Positions 50,624 through 59,028 of a stretch of DNA of 64,000 nt are shown piece by piece. The stretch's first letter is position 1, and every line of letters starts with the position of its first letter. Under the pieces are notes generated by a model. It saw nothing but the letters and a program-made list of their open reading frames with translations, was not told the DNA's origin and ran no database searches. Source of the DNA: Streptomyces hokutonensis. Its GTDB lineage: Bacteria; Actinomycetota; Actinomycetes; Streptomycetales; Streptomycetaceae. The stretch is taken from NCBI RefSeq assembly GCF_000376565.1, contig NZ_BARG01000088.1, positions 34,832 through 98,831 of the forward strand. The letters run 5' to 3'. The position numbers and the translations under genes are program-made.

Positions 50624-51576
50624 CGAACACCCAGGTCCCCTCGGTGCGTTCGCGACCCGCCACACCATCACCCCCCGCCGTCGCCGTACGGCCGTCCGTC
50701 CGTGACCGCGGCTCCCGGCTGCTGGCCGCGCTGTTCCTGGCGCCCACGGTCGTCGGCATCGTCGTCTTCACGGTCGTGCCGATCGTCGGGTCCCTCGTGC
50801 TGAGTCTGTTCCACTGGAACGTGATCGACCCGCCCCGTTTCGCCGGCGGCGCCAACTACCGCACCACCTTCACGGATTCGACCGTCCTGGTCTCCTTCCG
50901 CAACACGCTCGTCTTCATGGTCCTCGCGGTCGCGCTGCAACTGCTGATCGCGCTGTCGCTGGCACTCGCGCTGAACGCGCGGATGCCGGGGTGGCTGCGG
51001 TCGCTGTTCCGCTCGGCCTTCTTCTTCCCCCTCGTACTGTCCGCCGCGTCCATCTCGGTGGTGATGAAGTACCTGTTCAACCAGGACTTCGGGGTGGTGA
51101 ACTGGCTGATCGGCCTGGTCGGCATCGCGCCCGTGCCCTGGCTGACCTCGGAGCACGCGGCGATGGCCACGGTGATCCTGGTCTACGTCTGGCAGCAGTT
51201 CGGCTTCTCGTTCCTGCTGTTCGTCGGCGGTCTGAACAACATCCCCAAGGAGATCCACGAGGCCGCCGCCCTCGACGGCGCGACCGGCCTGCGCAAGCAC
51301 CTGGGCATCACGCTGCCGCTGCTGTCGCCGACGCTGCTCGTCGCGTCGGTGGTCGGCATCATCAACGCCCTCCAGGTCTTCGAACAGCCCTACGTCCTCA
51401 CCGACGGCGGCCCCGGCGACGCCACCCGCACCGTGGTGATGGTGATCTACGAGAGGGCCTTCGAGCAGCTCGACTTTGGCGAGGCGTCCGCGGTGGGCGT
51501 GCTGCTCTTCGCGCTGATCATGGCGGTCACCGCCGTCCAGTTCCGGCTCAGCCGGCGTTTCGTCCACTACCAGTGA
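50620..51576 (+). CDS. Carbohydrate ABC transporter permease (MalF type)
   Basis: 318-aa permease, six membrane helices, N-terminal disordered Pro/Arg-rich 30 residues. EAA loop IPKEIHEAAALDGATGLRKH near residues 208-227. ATG overlaps the binding-protein stop (ATGA). Partner of the following permease; the ATPase is not encoded here and is presumably MsiK. Confidence 0.9.
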   Translation: MTNTQVPSVRSRPATPSPPAVAVRPSVRDRGSRLLAALFLAPTVVGIVVFTVVPIVGSLVLSLFHWNVIDPPRFAGGANYRTTFTDSTVLVSFRNTLVFMVLAVALQLLIALSLALALNARMPGWLRSLFRSAFFFPLVLSAASISVVMKYLFNQDFGVVNWLIGLVGIAPVPWLTSEHAAMATVILVYVWQQFGFSFLLFVGGLNNIPKEIHEAAALDGATGLRKHLGITLPLLSPTLLVASVVGIINALQVFEQPYVLTDGGPGDATRTVVMVIYERAFEQLDFGEASAVGVLLFALIMAVTAVQFRLSRRFVHYQ

Positions 51577-51580
51577 GCCG

Positions 51581-52453
51581 GTGAGCCGCATGAGTGCCAT
51601 GAGCCAAGCAACCCCGACCCTGAGCCGCGTACGTTATTCACTCACCCCCTGGGCCCGGATCGCCGCACTGACCGTGTGCGCGCTGCTGACGCTGGGCCCG
51701 GTCATCTGGACCGTCGCCACCTCGCTGCGCACGCCGGCCCAGTCCTTCGACCTGCCCCCGCAGATCATCCCGACCCACCCGACGACCGCCGCCTACCGCG
51801 GGGTCTTCGATCAGATCGACGTCTGGCTGCTCGCCCTGAACTCCACTTTGGTGACGGCACTGGTCGCCGTAGGCCAGATGATCACGGCGGGCCTGGCCGG
51901 ATACGCCTTCGCGCGCCTGGAGTTCCGCTTCAAGAAGCCGCTCTTCGGCCTGGTCCTGGCGACCATGATGGTGCCGCTGCAGGTCACCATCGTGCCGGTG
52001 TTCCTGGTGCTGAAATCGATGGGCCTCACCGACACACTCCTGGGCCTGATCATTCCCGCCTTCCCGACGGCCTTCGGTACCTTCCTCATGCGCCAGTACT
52101 TCCTCGGTATGCCCAAGGACCTGGGCGAGGCGGCCATGCTGGACGGCGCGGGGCCCTGGCGGATCTTCCGCTCGGTGTACGCGCCGCTGGCCGCGCCCGG
52201 CCTGGCGATCGTCGGCGTACTGGCCTTCAACTACCACTGGAACGAGTTCTTCCGCCCGCTGATCCTGGAGACCTCCGGCCAGAACTACACGCTTCCGCTG
52301 GGGCTGGTCTCCCTGCAGGGCAACCTCGGCACCGGCTCGATCTCCGTCGTCCTCGCCGGTGTCGTCCTCTCGATGCTCCCCGCCCTCGCCGTGTTCGTCG
52401 TCGGCCAACGCCCTCTGCGTGAGGGCATCACCTCGGCAGGAGTCAACCGTTGA
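51581..52453 (+). CDS. Carbohydrate ABC transporter permease (MalG type)
   Basis: 290-aa permease with six helices. EAA loop MPKDLGEAAMLDGAGPWRIF near residues 183-202. Possible starts are GTG 51581, ATG 51590 and ATG 51599, none with a clear ribosome site; translation is probably coupled to the gene upstream, five bases away. It forms the fructan-derived sugar importer with its neighbour. Confidence 0.88.
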   Translation: MSRMSAMSQATPTLSRVRYSLTPWARIAALTVCALLTLGPVIWTVATSLRTPAQSFDLPPQIIPTHPTTAAYRGVFDQIDVWLLALNSTLVTALVAVGQMITAGLAGYAFARLEFRFKKPLFGLVLATMMVPLQVTIVPVFLVLKSMGLTDTLLGLIIPAFPTAFGTFLMRQYFLGMPKDLGEAAMLDGAGPWRIFRSVYAPLAAPGLAIVGVLAFNYHWNEFFRPLILETSGQNYTLPLGLVSLQGNLGTGSISVVLAGVVLSMLPALAVFVVGQRPLREGITSAGVNR

Positions 52454-53841
52454 GCCATGACCCCAACGCACCGCGTTTCAGGGTCCGTCCGCCCGTCGGC
52501 TGGATCAACGACCCCAATGGGCCGTTCCGTTGGCGGGACCGCTACCACCTCTTCTACCAGCACAACCCCGACGCGCCGGTACACGCGAACGTCCACTGGG
52601 GTCACGCCTCCAGCACCGACCTCGCCCACTGGGAGCACCACTCGATCGCCCTCACCCCGACGCCCGGCGGCCCCGACGAAGCCGGCTGCTGGTCGGGGTG
52701 CGTGACCGACGACGCGGGCATACCGACCGCCGTATACACGGGAGTTGACCATGCCCACACCGGACTCGGCACCATCTGCCTGGCACGGGCGGCGGACCCG
52801 GACGACGAGCTACTGACCGAGTGGAAGCCGCTGCCGACGCCGGTGGTGGCGGGTCCGCCGCCGGGCTTGGATGTGGTGATGTTCCGCGATCCGTTCGTCT
52901 TCTATTTCGCGGACCGGCGCTGGGCTCTCGTCGGGGCCGGGCACGCCGACGGCACGCCCTCGGTCCTGCTCTACGACTGCGACGACCTGACCGACTGGCG
53001 GTTCGCCGGCGTGTTGCTGGACGGCAACGACCCTGTGGCGGCGGGCGTGTTCGGCGACAAGGCGGTGGGCTGGGAGTGCCCGCACCTGTACCGGACGGCA
53101 AGCGGCGACCATGTGCTCGTGCTGTCCCTGTGGGACGGAGATCCCTGCTCCACGGGATACCTGACGGGCTATCTGGAGGCTGACGGACAGGGCGAGTTGA
53201 GGTTGGTTCCGCGCACCGGCGGCCGACTCGACCAGGGGCGGGACTTCTACGCCCCCGCCGTGCTCCAGGAGCCGGACCGCGCACTGCTGTGGGGCTGGTC
53301 GTGGGAGGCCCGCGAGCAGGAGGAGACGGATCGGGCCGGATGGGCGGGCGTACTCACGGCACCCCGGGTGGTCGACGTCCACCCCGACGGTTCGCTACGC
53401 GTGACCCCGGCCCCGGAACTCGAACTGCTGCACCCGGCTGAGCCGTTCGTCACCGCGCCGGGCCGGGTCCCGCTTCCACAGTCGTACGACCTGATGGTCA
53501 CCGCATGCGAACCGACCACGGTGAGCCTGCTCCGGGACGCGGCGGGGCGGGAGTTGACCATCCGAGCGGACCCCGCCTCCGGAACCGTCGTCCTCGACCG
53601 CAGCGCCTGGCCCCGGACCGGCAGGGAAGGCTCCGCCCCAATAACCGTGCACGTGCCGAAGGCACCGGAACTCACGCTCCGACTGCTCGTCGACGGCTCA
53701 CTCCTCGAACTCTTCGTCGCGGACCGGGCCATGGTCACCGAGCGCGTCTACCGACGTGCCGACTACATCGCCGAGCTGGTCGTCGACGGGCCAGGTGCGC
53801 GCGTCACGGGGTGGGCGCTGGACGGAGGGAGGCGCGGCTGA
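52450..53841 (+). CDS. Intracellular GH32 beta-fructosidase
   Basis: 463 aa without a signal peptide. GH32 motifs: GWINDPNGPF (nucleophile Asp, about residue 23), DVVMFRDPFVFYF (stabiliser Asp), AVGWECPHLYRT (acid/base Glu). The sugar-binding FYQHNPDAPVHANVHWGHAS and the C-terminal sandwich (LLVDGSLLELFVADRAMVTE) are complete. It would split imported fructo-oligosaccharides or sucrose in the cytoplasm. TTG 52450 overlaps the permease stop (TTGA), which couples it to the importer. Confidence 0.9.
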   Translation: MSHDPNAPRFRVRPPVGWINDPNGPFRWRDRYHLFYQHNPDAPVHANVHWGHASSTDLAHWEHHSIALTPTPGGPDEAGCWSGCVTDDAGIPTAVYTGVDHAHTGLGTICLARAADPDDELLTEWKPLPTPVVAGPPPGLDVVMFRDPFVFYFADRRWALVGAGHADGTPSVLLYDCDDLTDWRFAGVLLDGNDPVAAGVFGDKAVGWECPHLYRTASGDHVLVLSLWDGDPCSTGYLTGYLEADGQGELRLVPRTGGRLDQGRDFYAPAVLQEPDRALLWGWSWEAREQEETDRAGWAGVLTAPRVVDVHPDGSLRVTPAPELELLHPAEPFVTAPGRVPLPQSYDLMVTACEPTTVSLLRDAAGRELTIRADPASGTVVLDRSAWPRTGREGSAPITVHVPKAPELTLRLLVDGSLLELFVADRAMVTERVYRRADYIAELVVDGPGARVTGWALDGGRRG

Positions 53842-53842
53842 C

Positions 53843-53935
53843 GAGACCGGCTGGCCAGGCGTCCGGACGGTCACGGGCCGGGTCTGGTCGGCTTTGATGG
53901 CGTCCAGGAGCAACCCGGCCGGTGCCTCGCCATGA
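53843..53935 (-). pseudogene. C-terminal relic of a second LacI-family gene
   Basis: The minus strand reads GEAPAGLLLDAIKADQTRPV followed by TVRTPGQPVSS, which aligns with the C-terminus of the adjacent intact LacI protein (GEAATRLLLDAIEAGQAPPT, TVRRLTCPVVS). The DNA match is clearest in GGCGTCCAGGAGCA, present in both copies about 155 bp apart. Only the last about 31 codons survive and no regulator body lies upstream; the intact gene occupies that position instead. Confidence 0.7.
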
Positions 53936-53952
53936 CCGGCAGGGCGCCCCGG

Positions 53953-55047
53953 TCATTGGCTGGGTGCCGGACCCACGGAAGCGCGGCTGACAACGGGGCA
54001 GGTCAGGCGCCGGACAGTCGTGGGCGGTGCCTGGCCCGCTTCGATGGCGTCCAGGAGCAGTCGGGTCGCCGCCTCGCCCATCGCCCGGTGCGGCAGTGCG
54101 ACCGAGGTGAGCGGCGGGGTGAGGAACGCGGCCATGTGCTCCTGGTCGTCGTAGCCGACCACGGACAGGTCGGCGGGTACGTCGATCCCGAGCCGGGTCG
54201 CGGCGTGCAGGACGCCCGCCGCGACCCGGTCGTTGTAGCAGAGGACGCCGGTGGGGCGGCGGCCCGGCTCGACCCCGTCGAGCAGGCGCAGCGCTCCCGC
54301 GTACCCTGCGGAGATTTCCCCGCCGCCGCGCACGATCCACTCCTTGGGCACGGTGACGCCCTCGGCGCGCAGCGCGTCCCGGAAGCCGCGGGTGCGTTCC
54401 ACCGAGGCGATGTCGTCCAGGCCGCCGATCACGGCGAGCCGACGGTGGCCCGCGCCGAGCAGCAGCCGGGCCGCGGTACGGCCACCGGCGCGCTCGGCCG
54501 GGACCACGGCGGGCAGGGAGTCGTCCTCGGGCAGACAGTTGGCCAGCACGGAGTGGGTGCGGTGCAGGCCCTCGGGGACGCGGACCCGGCGCAGTGACAT
54601 GGCCGCGTAGATGATGCCGTCCACGCGCCGGTCGAGCAGTTCCGCGACGGCCGCGTCCTCCTTGGCCGGGTCACCGCCGGAGTCGACGGTGAGGACGAGA
54701 TGGTCGCTGTCCCACGCGGTCTCCATGGCGCCGCGCAGCAGCCGGCCGGCGAACGGCGAGGACGCGATCTCATCGGTGACCAACCCGATCACGGCCGTAC
54801 GGCGACGGCGCAGACCGCGGGCCACCGGGTCGGGGCGGTAGCCCAGCTGGACCGCGGCCTCCCGGATGCGTTCCTGGGTGGCGGCCGAGAGGTTGCCCTC
54901 GGCCCTGCCGTTGAACACGAAGGACACAGCGGTGTGCGACACACCGGCGAGCCGGGCGACGTCCCGTGACGTCGGGCGCCCGGTGCCCGTGTTCCCGCTC
55001 TCCCCGGCACCGCCCACGCCGTCCGCCGCCCTCACCCAGCCGGTCAC
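53953..55047 (-). CDS. LacI-family regulator of the fructan locus
   Basis: 364-aa repressor. After 25 variable residues the HTH is RPTSRDVARLAGVSHTAVSF (about residues 24-43), hinge VQLGYRPDPVARGLRRRRTA, then the effector domain (GLVTDEIASSPFAGRLLRGA, ending VVGYDDQEHMAAFLTPPLTS). GTG 55047 is the start. It lies at the far end of the importer/GH32 operon, convergent with it, and probably binds the CTAAC-type repeats at 49088-49205. Effector likely a fructose-containing sugar. Confidence 0.9.
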   Translation of the reverse strand: MTGWVRAADGVGGAGESGNTGTGRPTSRDVARLAGVSHTAVSFVFNGRAEGNLSAATQERIREAAVQLGYRPDPVARGLRRRRTAVIGLVTDEIASSPFAGRLLRGAMETAWDSDHLVLTVDSGGDPAKEDAAVAELLDRRVDGIIYAAMSLRRVRVPEGLHRTHSVLANCLPEDDSLPAVVPAERAGGRTAARLLLGAGHRRLAVIGGLDDIASVERTRGFRDALRAEGVTVPKEWIVRGGGEISAGYAGALRLLDGVEPGRRPTGVLCYNDRVAAGVLHAATRLGIDVPADLSVVGYDDQEHMAAFLTPPLTSVALPHRAMGEAATRLLLDAIEAGQAPPTTVRRLTCPVVSRASVGPAPSQ

Positions 55048-55404
55048 TGTCGATCACCGTCCACCCTATCCGTGGGGCGTGCCACGGCATACAGGAGATC
55101 CTCAGGGCCCCGCGGCGTGGGCGTGCGATCTGATCACCGGATTCCCCGGGGGACGGAGAGCGCTTCGGACCGGACGCAAGCACGTCATCCGCCGGCGAGG
55201 CAGAGCGCGCGTGCCCGGGCCACGGTCTTCTTCACGGTGGCGGGCATCGCGGACAAGGCCTTCGCCAGCCGGACGGGGCTCAGCCGGCGCACGATATAGC
55301 GTCACATCCAGCGGATGACGATCCTCGCCGGGCCCACGGCCCGTATGCGGCTCTCCGGGCAGGCGGCCCGCCACGGTCGGCTCTGAACGGTCGCCGCCGG
55401 TGCC
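55048..55404. other. Intergenic region with a coding-like fragment
   Basis: 357 bp between the LacI and EF-hand genes. Next to LacI it must hold that gene's promoter. On the minus strand about 55197-55320 reads YIVRRLSPVRLAKALSAMPA then TVKKTVARARALCLAGG and a stop (TGA): a basic, helical C-terminus-like piece with no start and a stop codon just before it. It looks like a leftover of a deleted gene; I cannot name the family. Confidence 0.4.
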
Positions 55405-55947
55405 TCACCCGGCGCCGATCGGTCCGCACATCAGGTTGCCGGGTTCGGCAGGGTCGTCGCTGGTCCAGAACTGGGTCCACAGCGCGGCGAACTCAGGGCG
55501 GCCGAGGTAGCCGTCGGCGTCCTGGTCGAGCCGGTCGAAGACGTCGCCGGTCTCCACCGGCCGCCCGTGCCAGGTGTCGACGAGACGCTGGTGCTCGCCG
55601 CGCGAGATACGCCCGTCGGCGTTCTCGTCGACCGCGTCGAAGATGGTGTCGGCGGTGGCGGTGACGGCCTCGGGGACGGTGGGCAGCAGGTCCACCATGG
55701 CGAGGAGGTCGTCCATGTCGATCCGGCCGTCCCGGTCCGTGTCCACGGTCTCCGCCAGCTGCTGCCACCAGCCCTTCAGCACGCCGTCCACGCGCGCGGC
55801 CAGTTCCGATCCCTCTCTCACGCGCGGCAGTCGCCCCCAGCGGTCCGCCAGGGCCACGAAGTCCGCCTCCTCCAGATAGCCGTTGCCGTCCGCGTCGAAC
55901 GCCTCGAACATGGCCTGGAGCTTGGCCCGCTGGAACTCGCTGGACAT
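55405..55947 (-). CDS. EF-hand calcium-binding protein
   Basis: 180-aa cytoplasmic protein with four EF-hand loops: DADGNGYLEEAD (about residues 18-29), DTDRDGRIDMDD (about 69-80), DENADGRISRGE (about 105-116) and DQDADGYLGRPE (about 139-150). Three end in the usual acidic position within the loop, so calcium binding is expected; the layout is that of sarcoplasmic calcium-binding-like or calerythrin proteins of actinomycetes. ATG 55947 follows GGAG at 8 bases; a GTG one codon earlier is possible. Likely a calcium buffer or sensor. Confidence 0.9.
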   Translation of the reverse strand: MSSEFQRAKLQAMFEAFDADGNGYLEEADFVALADRWGRLPRVREGSELAARVDGVLKGWWQQLAETVDTDRDGRIDMDDLLAMVDLLPTVPEAVTATADTIFDAVDENADGRISRGEHQRLVDTWHGRPVETGDVFDRLDQDADGYLGRPEFAALWTQFWTSDDPAEPGNLMCGPIGAG

Positions 55948-56156
55948 CACATGTCTCCTCACGCGCAGTACTGAGGACATGCTTTCCGCGGGCGGCCGGC
56001 TCGCAACGGCGCTCGCGCTCACCGCGGCGGGTGTCCGCGCGCCCACGCGCCCGCCCGGTGCGCCGGGCGCCGGTTTGCCCGCGACGGATGGCGGACTGTT
56101 CCCCGGCAACCGCCCATGCCCGCCGAGGACCAACGCCGATTCCGTACCCTTGCGGC

Positions 56157-57056
56157 ATGCGCATGCGCCCCACCCTGAGCTGGAACTCCGCGGCGGCGGA
56201 CCTGCTGCCGGGCACCACCGACCTGGAGCCGGTCGTCGACGCGCTGAGCACCGGCGGTGTGCTGGTGCTCAGTGGGGCGGGCATCTCCACGGAGTCGGGC
56301 ATCCCCGACTACCGGGGCGAGGGCGGGAGCCTGAGCCGGCACACCCCGATGACCTACCAGGACTTCACCGGGAGCGCGCACGCGCGGCGCCGGTACTGGG
56401 CGCGCAGCCACCTCGGCTGGCGCACCTTCGGGCTGGCCCGCCCCAACGCGGGACACCTGGCGGTGGCCGCCTTCGCCCGGGACGCCCGCGTCTCGGGCGT
56501 GATCACCCAGAACGTCGACGGCCTGCACCAGGCCGCAGGCAGCGAGGACGTCGTGGAGCTCCACGGCAGCCTGGACCGGGTCGTGTGCCTCTCCTGCCGC
56601 GCCACCAGCCCGCGCCGCGAACTCGCCCGGCGCCTGGAGACCGAGAACCCGGGCTTCGACCCGGTCGCCGCCGGGATCAACCCGGACGGCGACGCGGACC
56701 TCACCGACGCGCAGGTCGGGGACTTCCGGGTCATGCCGTGCGCCGACTGCGGGGGCGTCCTCAAACCGGACGTGGTGTTCTTCGGCGAGTCGGTTCCGCC
56801 GCAGCGCGTCGAGCACTGCCGGCGGCTGGTCCGCGAGTCGACCGCGCTGCTGGTACTCGGCTCGTCGCTGACGGTGATGTCCGGGTTGCGGTTCGTCCGT
56901 CAGGCGTCGCAGGAGGGCAAGCCGGTGCTGATCGTCAACCGGGACCCCACCCGGGGCGACCCGCACGCCCGCACCCGGATCGCGCTGCCGCTGGGGACGG
57001 CCCTGACGACCGTCGCCGACCGACTCGGCATCCCGGTCCGCGGGCCGGCGGACTGA
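56157..57056 (+). CDS. NAD-dependent protein deacetylase (sirtuin)
   Basis: 299-aa Sir2 enzyme that removes acyl groups from lysine with NAD+. Motifs: VLSGAGISTESGIPDYRGEG (NAD binding, about residues 38-57), VITQNVDGLHQAAGSEDVVE with catalytic His in ELHGSLD (about residue 138), zinc Cys in RVVCLSCRA and MPCADCGG, and LLVLGSSLTVMSGLRF. The about 40-residue insert between the zinc pairs is common in actinomycete members. TACCCT lies eight bases before ATG 56157, so translation is probably leaderless. Divergent from the EF-hand gene. Confidence 0.93.
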   Translation: MRMRPTLSWNSAAADLLPGTTDLEPVVDALSTGGVLVLSGAGISTESGIPDYRGEGGSLSRHTPMTYQDFTGSAHARRRYWARSHLGWRTFGLARPNAGHLAVAAFARDARVSGVITQNVDGLHQAAGSEDVVELHGSLDRVVCLSCRATSPRRELARRLETENPGFDPVAAGINPDGDADLTDAQVGDFRVMPCADCGGVLKPDVVFFGESVPPQRVEHCRRLVRESTALLVLGSSLTVMSGLRFVRQASQEGKPVLIVNRDPTRGDPHARTRIALPLGTALTTVADRLGIPVRGPAD

Positions 57057-57137
57057 CGAACAGGTCTGGATGAAGCCGGAGTTGGTCGAGACGGGACCGG
57101 TCTTCTGCCGATGCCGCGCCCTCGTCTCGTGGACCGC

Positions 57138-57250
57138 TCAGAGCAGACGTGTGAGGGTGTCGCCGTCGCGTTCGGGCAGCGGATGGTGGTCGCGCAGCGG
57201 CTCCCGGCCCAGCTCGCCCATCAGGTCGACCCAGGCGTGTCGAAGCGATG
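57138..57250 (-). pseudogene. C-terminal coding fragment of an unidentified gene
   Basis: The minus strand reads RHAWVDLMGELGREPLRDHH then PLPERDGDTLTRLL and TGA. Composition and periodicity look coding, but upstream the frame breaks into a TetR fragment on the other strand. No start codon or family can be assigned. Confidence 0.35.
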
Positions 57251-57457
57251 GTCACGCTCATGATCAGCGCCTTGGAGGGAGAGATCCTCTTCGCCCGGGC
57301 CGAGCCGGACGTTCGTGCCCCCACGGCCGTGCCCCGGGAACTCGGCGCCCTTCTGGGCGCCGCAGTGCGTGAGGACTACTCCCGCCGCTCTGAGCCCTCC
57401 GTACCGAAGGACCGTAGACCAGCCCCTCGCCTTCATTTCCCTGTCGTCGGTGCGTAG
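57242..57457 (+). pseudogene. C-terminal fragment of a TetR-family regulator
   Basis: AMVTLMISALEGEILFARAE followed by PDVRAPTAVPRELGALLGAA is the typical last helix pair of a TetR effector domain. The DNA-binding part and most of the effector domain are missing, and no ribosome site is present. It is unrelated in frame and sequence to the intact TetR gene at 57653. Confidence 0.55.
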
Positions 57458-57640
57458 CGGTCGCGCATCGCGTCGCTCGCGGCGGGGCCCGCCGTGAAGA
57501 CGTACGCGCTGCTGTCATCGAGCCGGCGGCCGGTTCCGGCGTCGACGACGACGGGTTCGACTCCTCGGTGGCGCGGCCGGAGTGAAGGCTCTGCGCTCCC
57601 TGCCGACGAAGGAGAAGATCTCCCGGGCCTCGACTCGGTT
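57433..57640 (-). pseudogene. C-terminal coding fragment of an unidentified enzyme
   Basis: Minus-strand reading VEPVVVDAGTGRRLDDSSAY, VFTAGPAASDAMRDRYAPTT, GK, stop. It looks like an enzyme C-terminus, overlaps the TetR fragment antisense by about 25 bp, and has no upstream body: the frame shifts within 60 codons. Together with the previous two fragments it fills the 596-bp gap 57057-57652, which otherwise shows nothing. Confidence 0.35.
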
Positions 57641-57652
57641 CGCGGCCCGTCG

Positions 57653-58252
57653 TCAGCTCCGGACGGCGGTCAGCGCGGTGTCGAGGAGTCCATCGAGCGG
57701 CTTGGTGCCGCCGGTTCGCGCCCACTCGTCGACGGCGACGTTCAGGCAGGCGAGGGCGGAGGAGACGATCGCGCGGGCCCGCAGCTCCCGGGTACGGGTC
57801 GGCCCCCGGAGCCTTCGGGTGGTGTCGGGGAGCAGGGCCTCCGCCCAGCGTGCCCGCTTGTTCAGCAACGACGGCCGCAGCGCGGGCGTCGCGTCGAGCA
57901 TCCTCGCCATCGCGATGTTGGTGTCGGCGTCGGCGGTGAGCTCGTCGAGGTGGGGTTGCATGGCGTGGCGCAGCGCGGTCCAGGGGTCTTCGTCGAGGGG
58001 GCGTGCCGCCAGGGCTTCGGCGAGTCCCTCGCCGATCTCGTCCATGTGGCCGACGACCATGTCCTCCTTGGTCGGGAAGTAGCGGAACACGCTGCGTCCC
58101 GACATGCCGACCTCGGCGGCGATCTGGTCGACGGTCGTCTGCTCGAAGCCGTTCGCCGCGAACAGTGTCATCGCGGTCTCGGCGATCTGCGCGCGCACGG
58201 CGCGCCGGGTCATCTCCCGCAGCCCCGACTTCGCCCTCGCTGTGTTGGCCAT
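57653..58252 (-). CDS. TetR-family transcriptional regulator
   Basis: 199-aa repressor. HTH at about residues 17-62: RRAVRAQIAETAMTLFAANG, FEQTTVDQIAAEVGMSGRSV, FRYFPTKEDMV. The C-terminal ligand domain is helical (TALRHAMQPHLDELTADADT). It is divergent from an SDR gene with a 15-bp perfect palindrome between them, so it very probably represses both genes. Confidence 0.92.
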   Translation of the reverse strand: MANTARAKSGLREMTRRAVRAQIAETAMTLFAANGFEQTTVDQIAAEVGMSGRSVFRYFPTKEDMVVGHMDEIGEGLAEALAARPLDEDPWTALRHAMQPHLDELTADADTNIAMARMLDATPALRPSLLNKRARWAEALLPDTTRRLRGPTRTRELRARAIVSSALACLNVAVDEWARTGGTKPLDGLLDTALTAVRS

Positions 58253-58281
58253 GTGTCCAGAATAGCGGTCGCTGCCTTACC

Positions 58282-58296
58282 TGTCAGTCACTGACA
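58282..58296. promoter_or_regulatory. TetR operator, 15-bp perfect palindrome
   Basis: TGTCAGT-C-ACTGACA lies 30 bp upstream of the TetR ATG and 84 bp upstream of the SDR ATG. TGTCAGT-type palindromes are usual targets of TetR repressors controlling adjacent SDR genes. Confidence 0.8.
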
Positions 58297-58379
58297 ATCT
58301 CGTCTATGGTTGACACCGGTCCGGGCGTCGACCGGACCCACGTGTGAAGCGATCGATGATCTTGAGGAGTGAGCGCATC

Positions 58380-58997
58380 ATGAAGGTGATCGTTGTCGGA
58401 ACCGGGACGATCGGGGCGGCCGTGCGGGACGCGCTTGTCGCCCATGGACACGAGGTTCTGTCGGTGGGCCGCCACTCCGGCGACCTCCGCGCGGACATCA
58501 CGGACATGGCCGGCCTGCGGACTCTCTTCGCCGGGGTCGCCGAGACCGGCGGCTTCGACGCCGTGGCGAGCGCGGCCGGAGACGTGTTCCCGGCGCCGCT
58601 GGAGCAGACCACTGACCAGCAGTGGGCCGACTCCGTCGCGGCAAAGGGAATGGGGCAGATCAACCTCGTACGGGCCGCCCTGCCGCACATCGCCGACCGG
58701 GGCTCGTTCACGCTGGTCTCCGGCGTGCTGGCGGACGAGTTCACGCAGGCCGCCACGATCGGCGCGACGGTGAACCACATGGTGGAGGGCTTCGTGAAGG
58801 CGTCCGCGACGGAACTGCCACGCGGTGTGCGGATCAACTGCGTCAGCCCCACGGTGCTGACGGAGTCCGTGGCCTACCATCCGTACTTCCCCGGATTCCC
58901 CACGGTGCCGGCCGCCGAAGTCGGCCTCGCCTATCTCCGCGCGATCTCGAATCCCCTCACCGGTCGCGTCCTCAAGCTGCACAGGACCGACAGCTGA
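58380..58997 (+). CDS. Short-chain dehydrogenase/reductase
   Basis: 205-aa NAD(P)-binding enzyme. N-terminal MKVIVVGTGTIGAAVRDALV (glycine-rich GTGTIG, residues 7-12), FDAVASAAGDVFPAPL replacing the NAG motif, and TLVSGVLADEFTQAAT. The usual YxxxK catalytic pair is not intact: the position reads NHMVEGFVKASATELPRGVR, with Lys but no Tyr four residues earlier. It may be an atypical SDR of the subgroup that lacks Tyr, seen next to TetR regulators. GAGGAGTGAG precedes ATG 58380. Confidence 0.85.
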   Translation: MKVIVVGTGTIGAAVRDALVAHGHEVLSVGRHSGDLRADITDMAGLRTLFAGVAETGGFDAVASAAGDVFPAPLEQTTDQQWADSVAAKGMGQINLVRAALPHIADRGSFTLVSGVLADEFTQAATIGATVNHMVEGFVKASATELPRGVRINCVSPTVLTESVAYHPYFPGFPTVPAAEVGLAYLRAISNPLTGRVLKLHRTDS

Positions 58998-59028
58998 TCC
59001 CCACCGTGGTGGCGGTGGGGAGTTCGCG

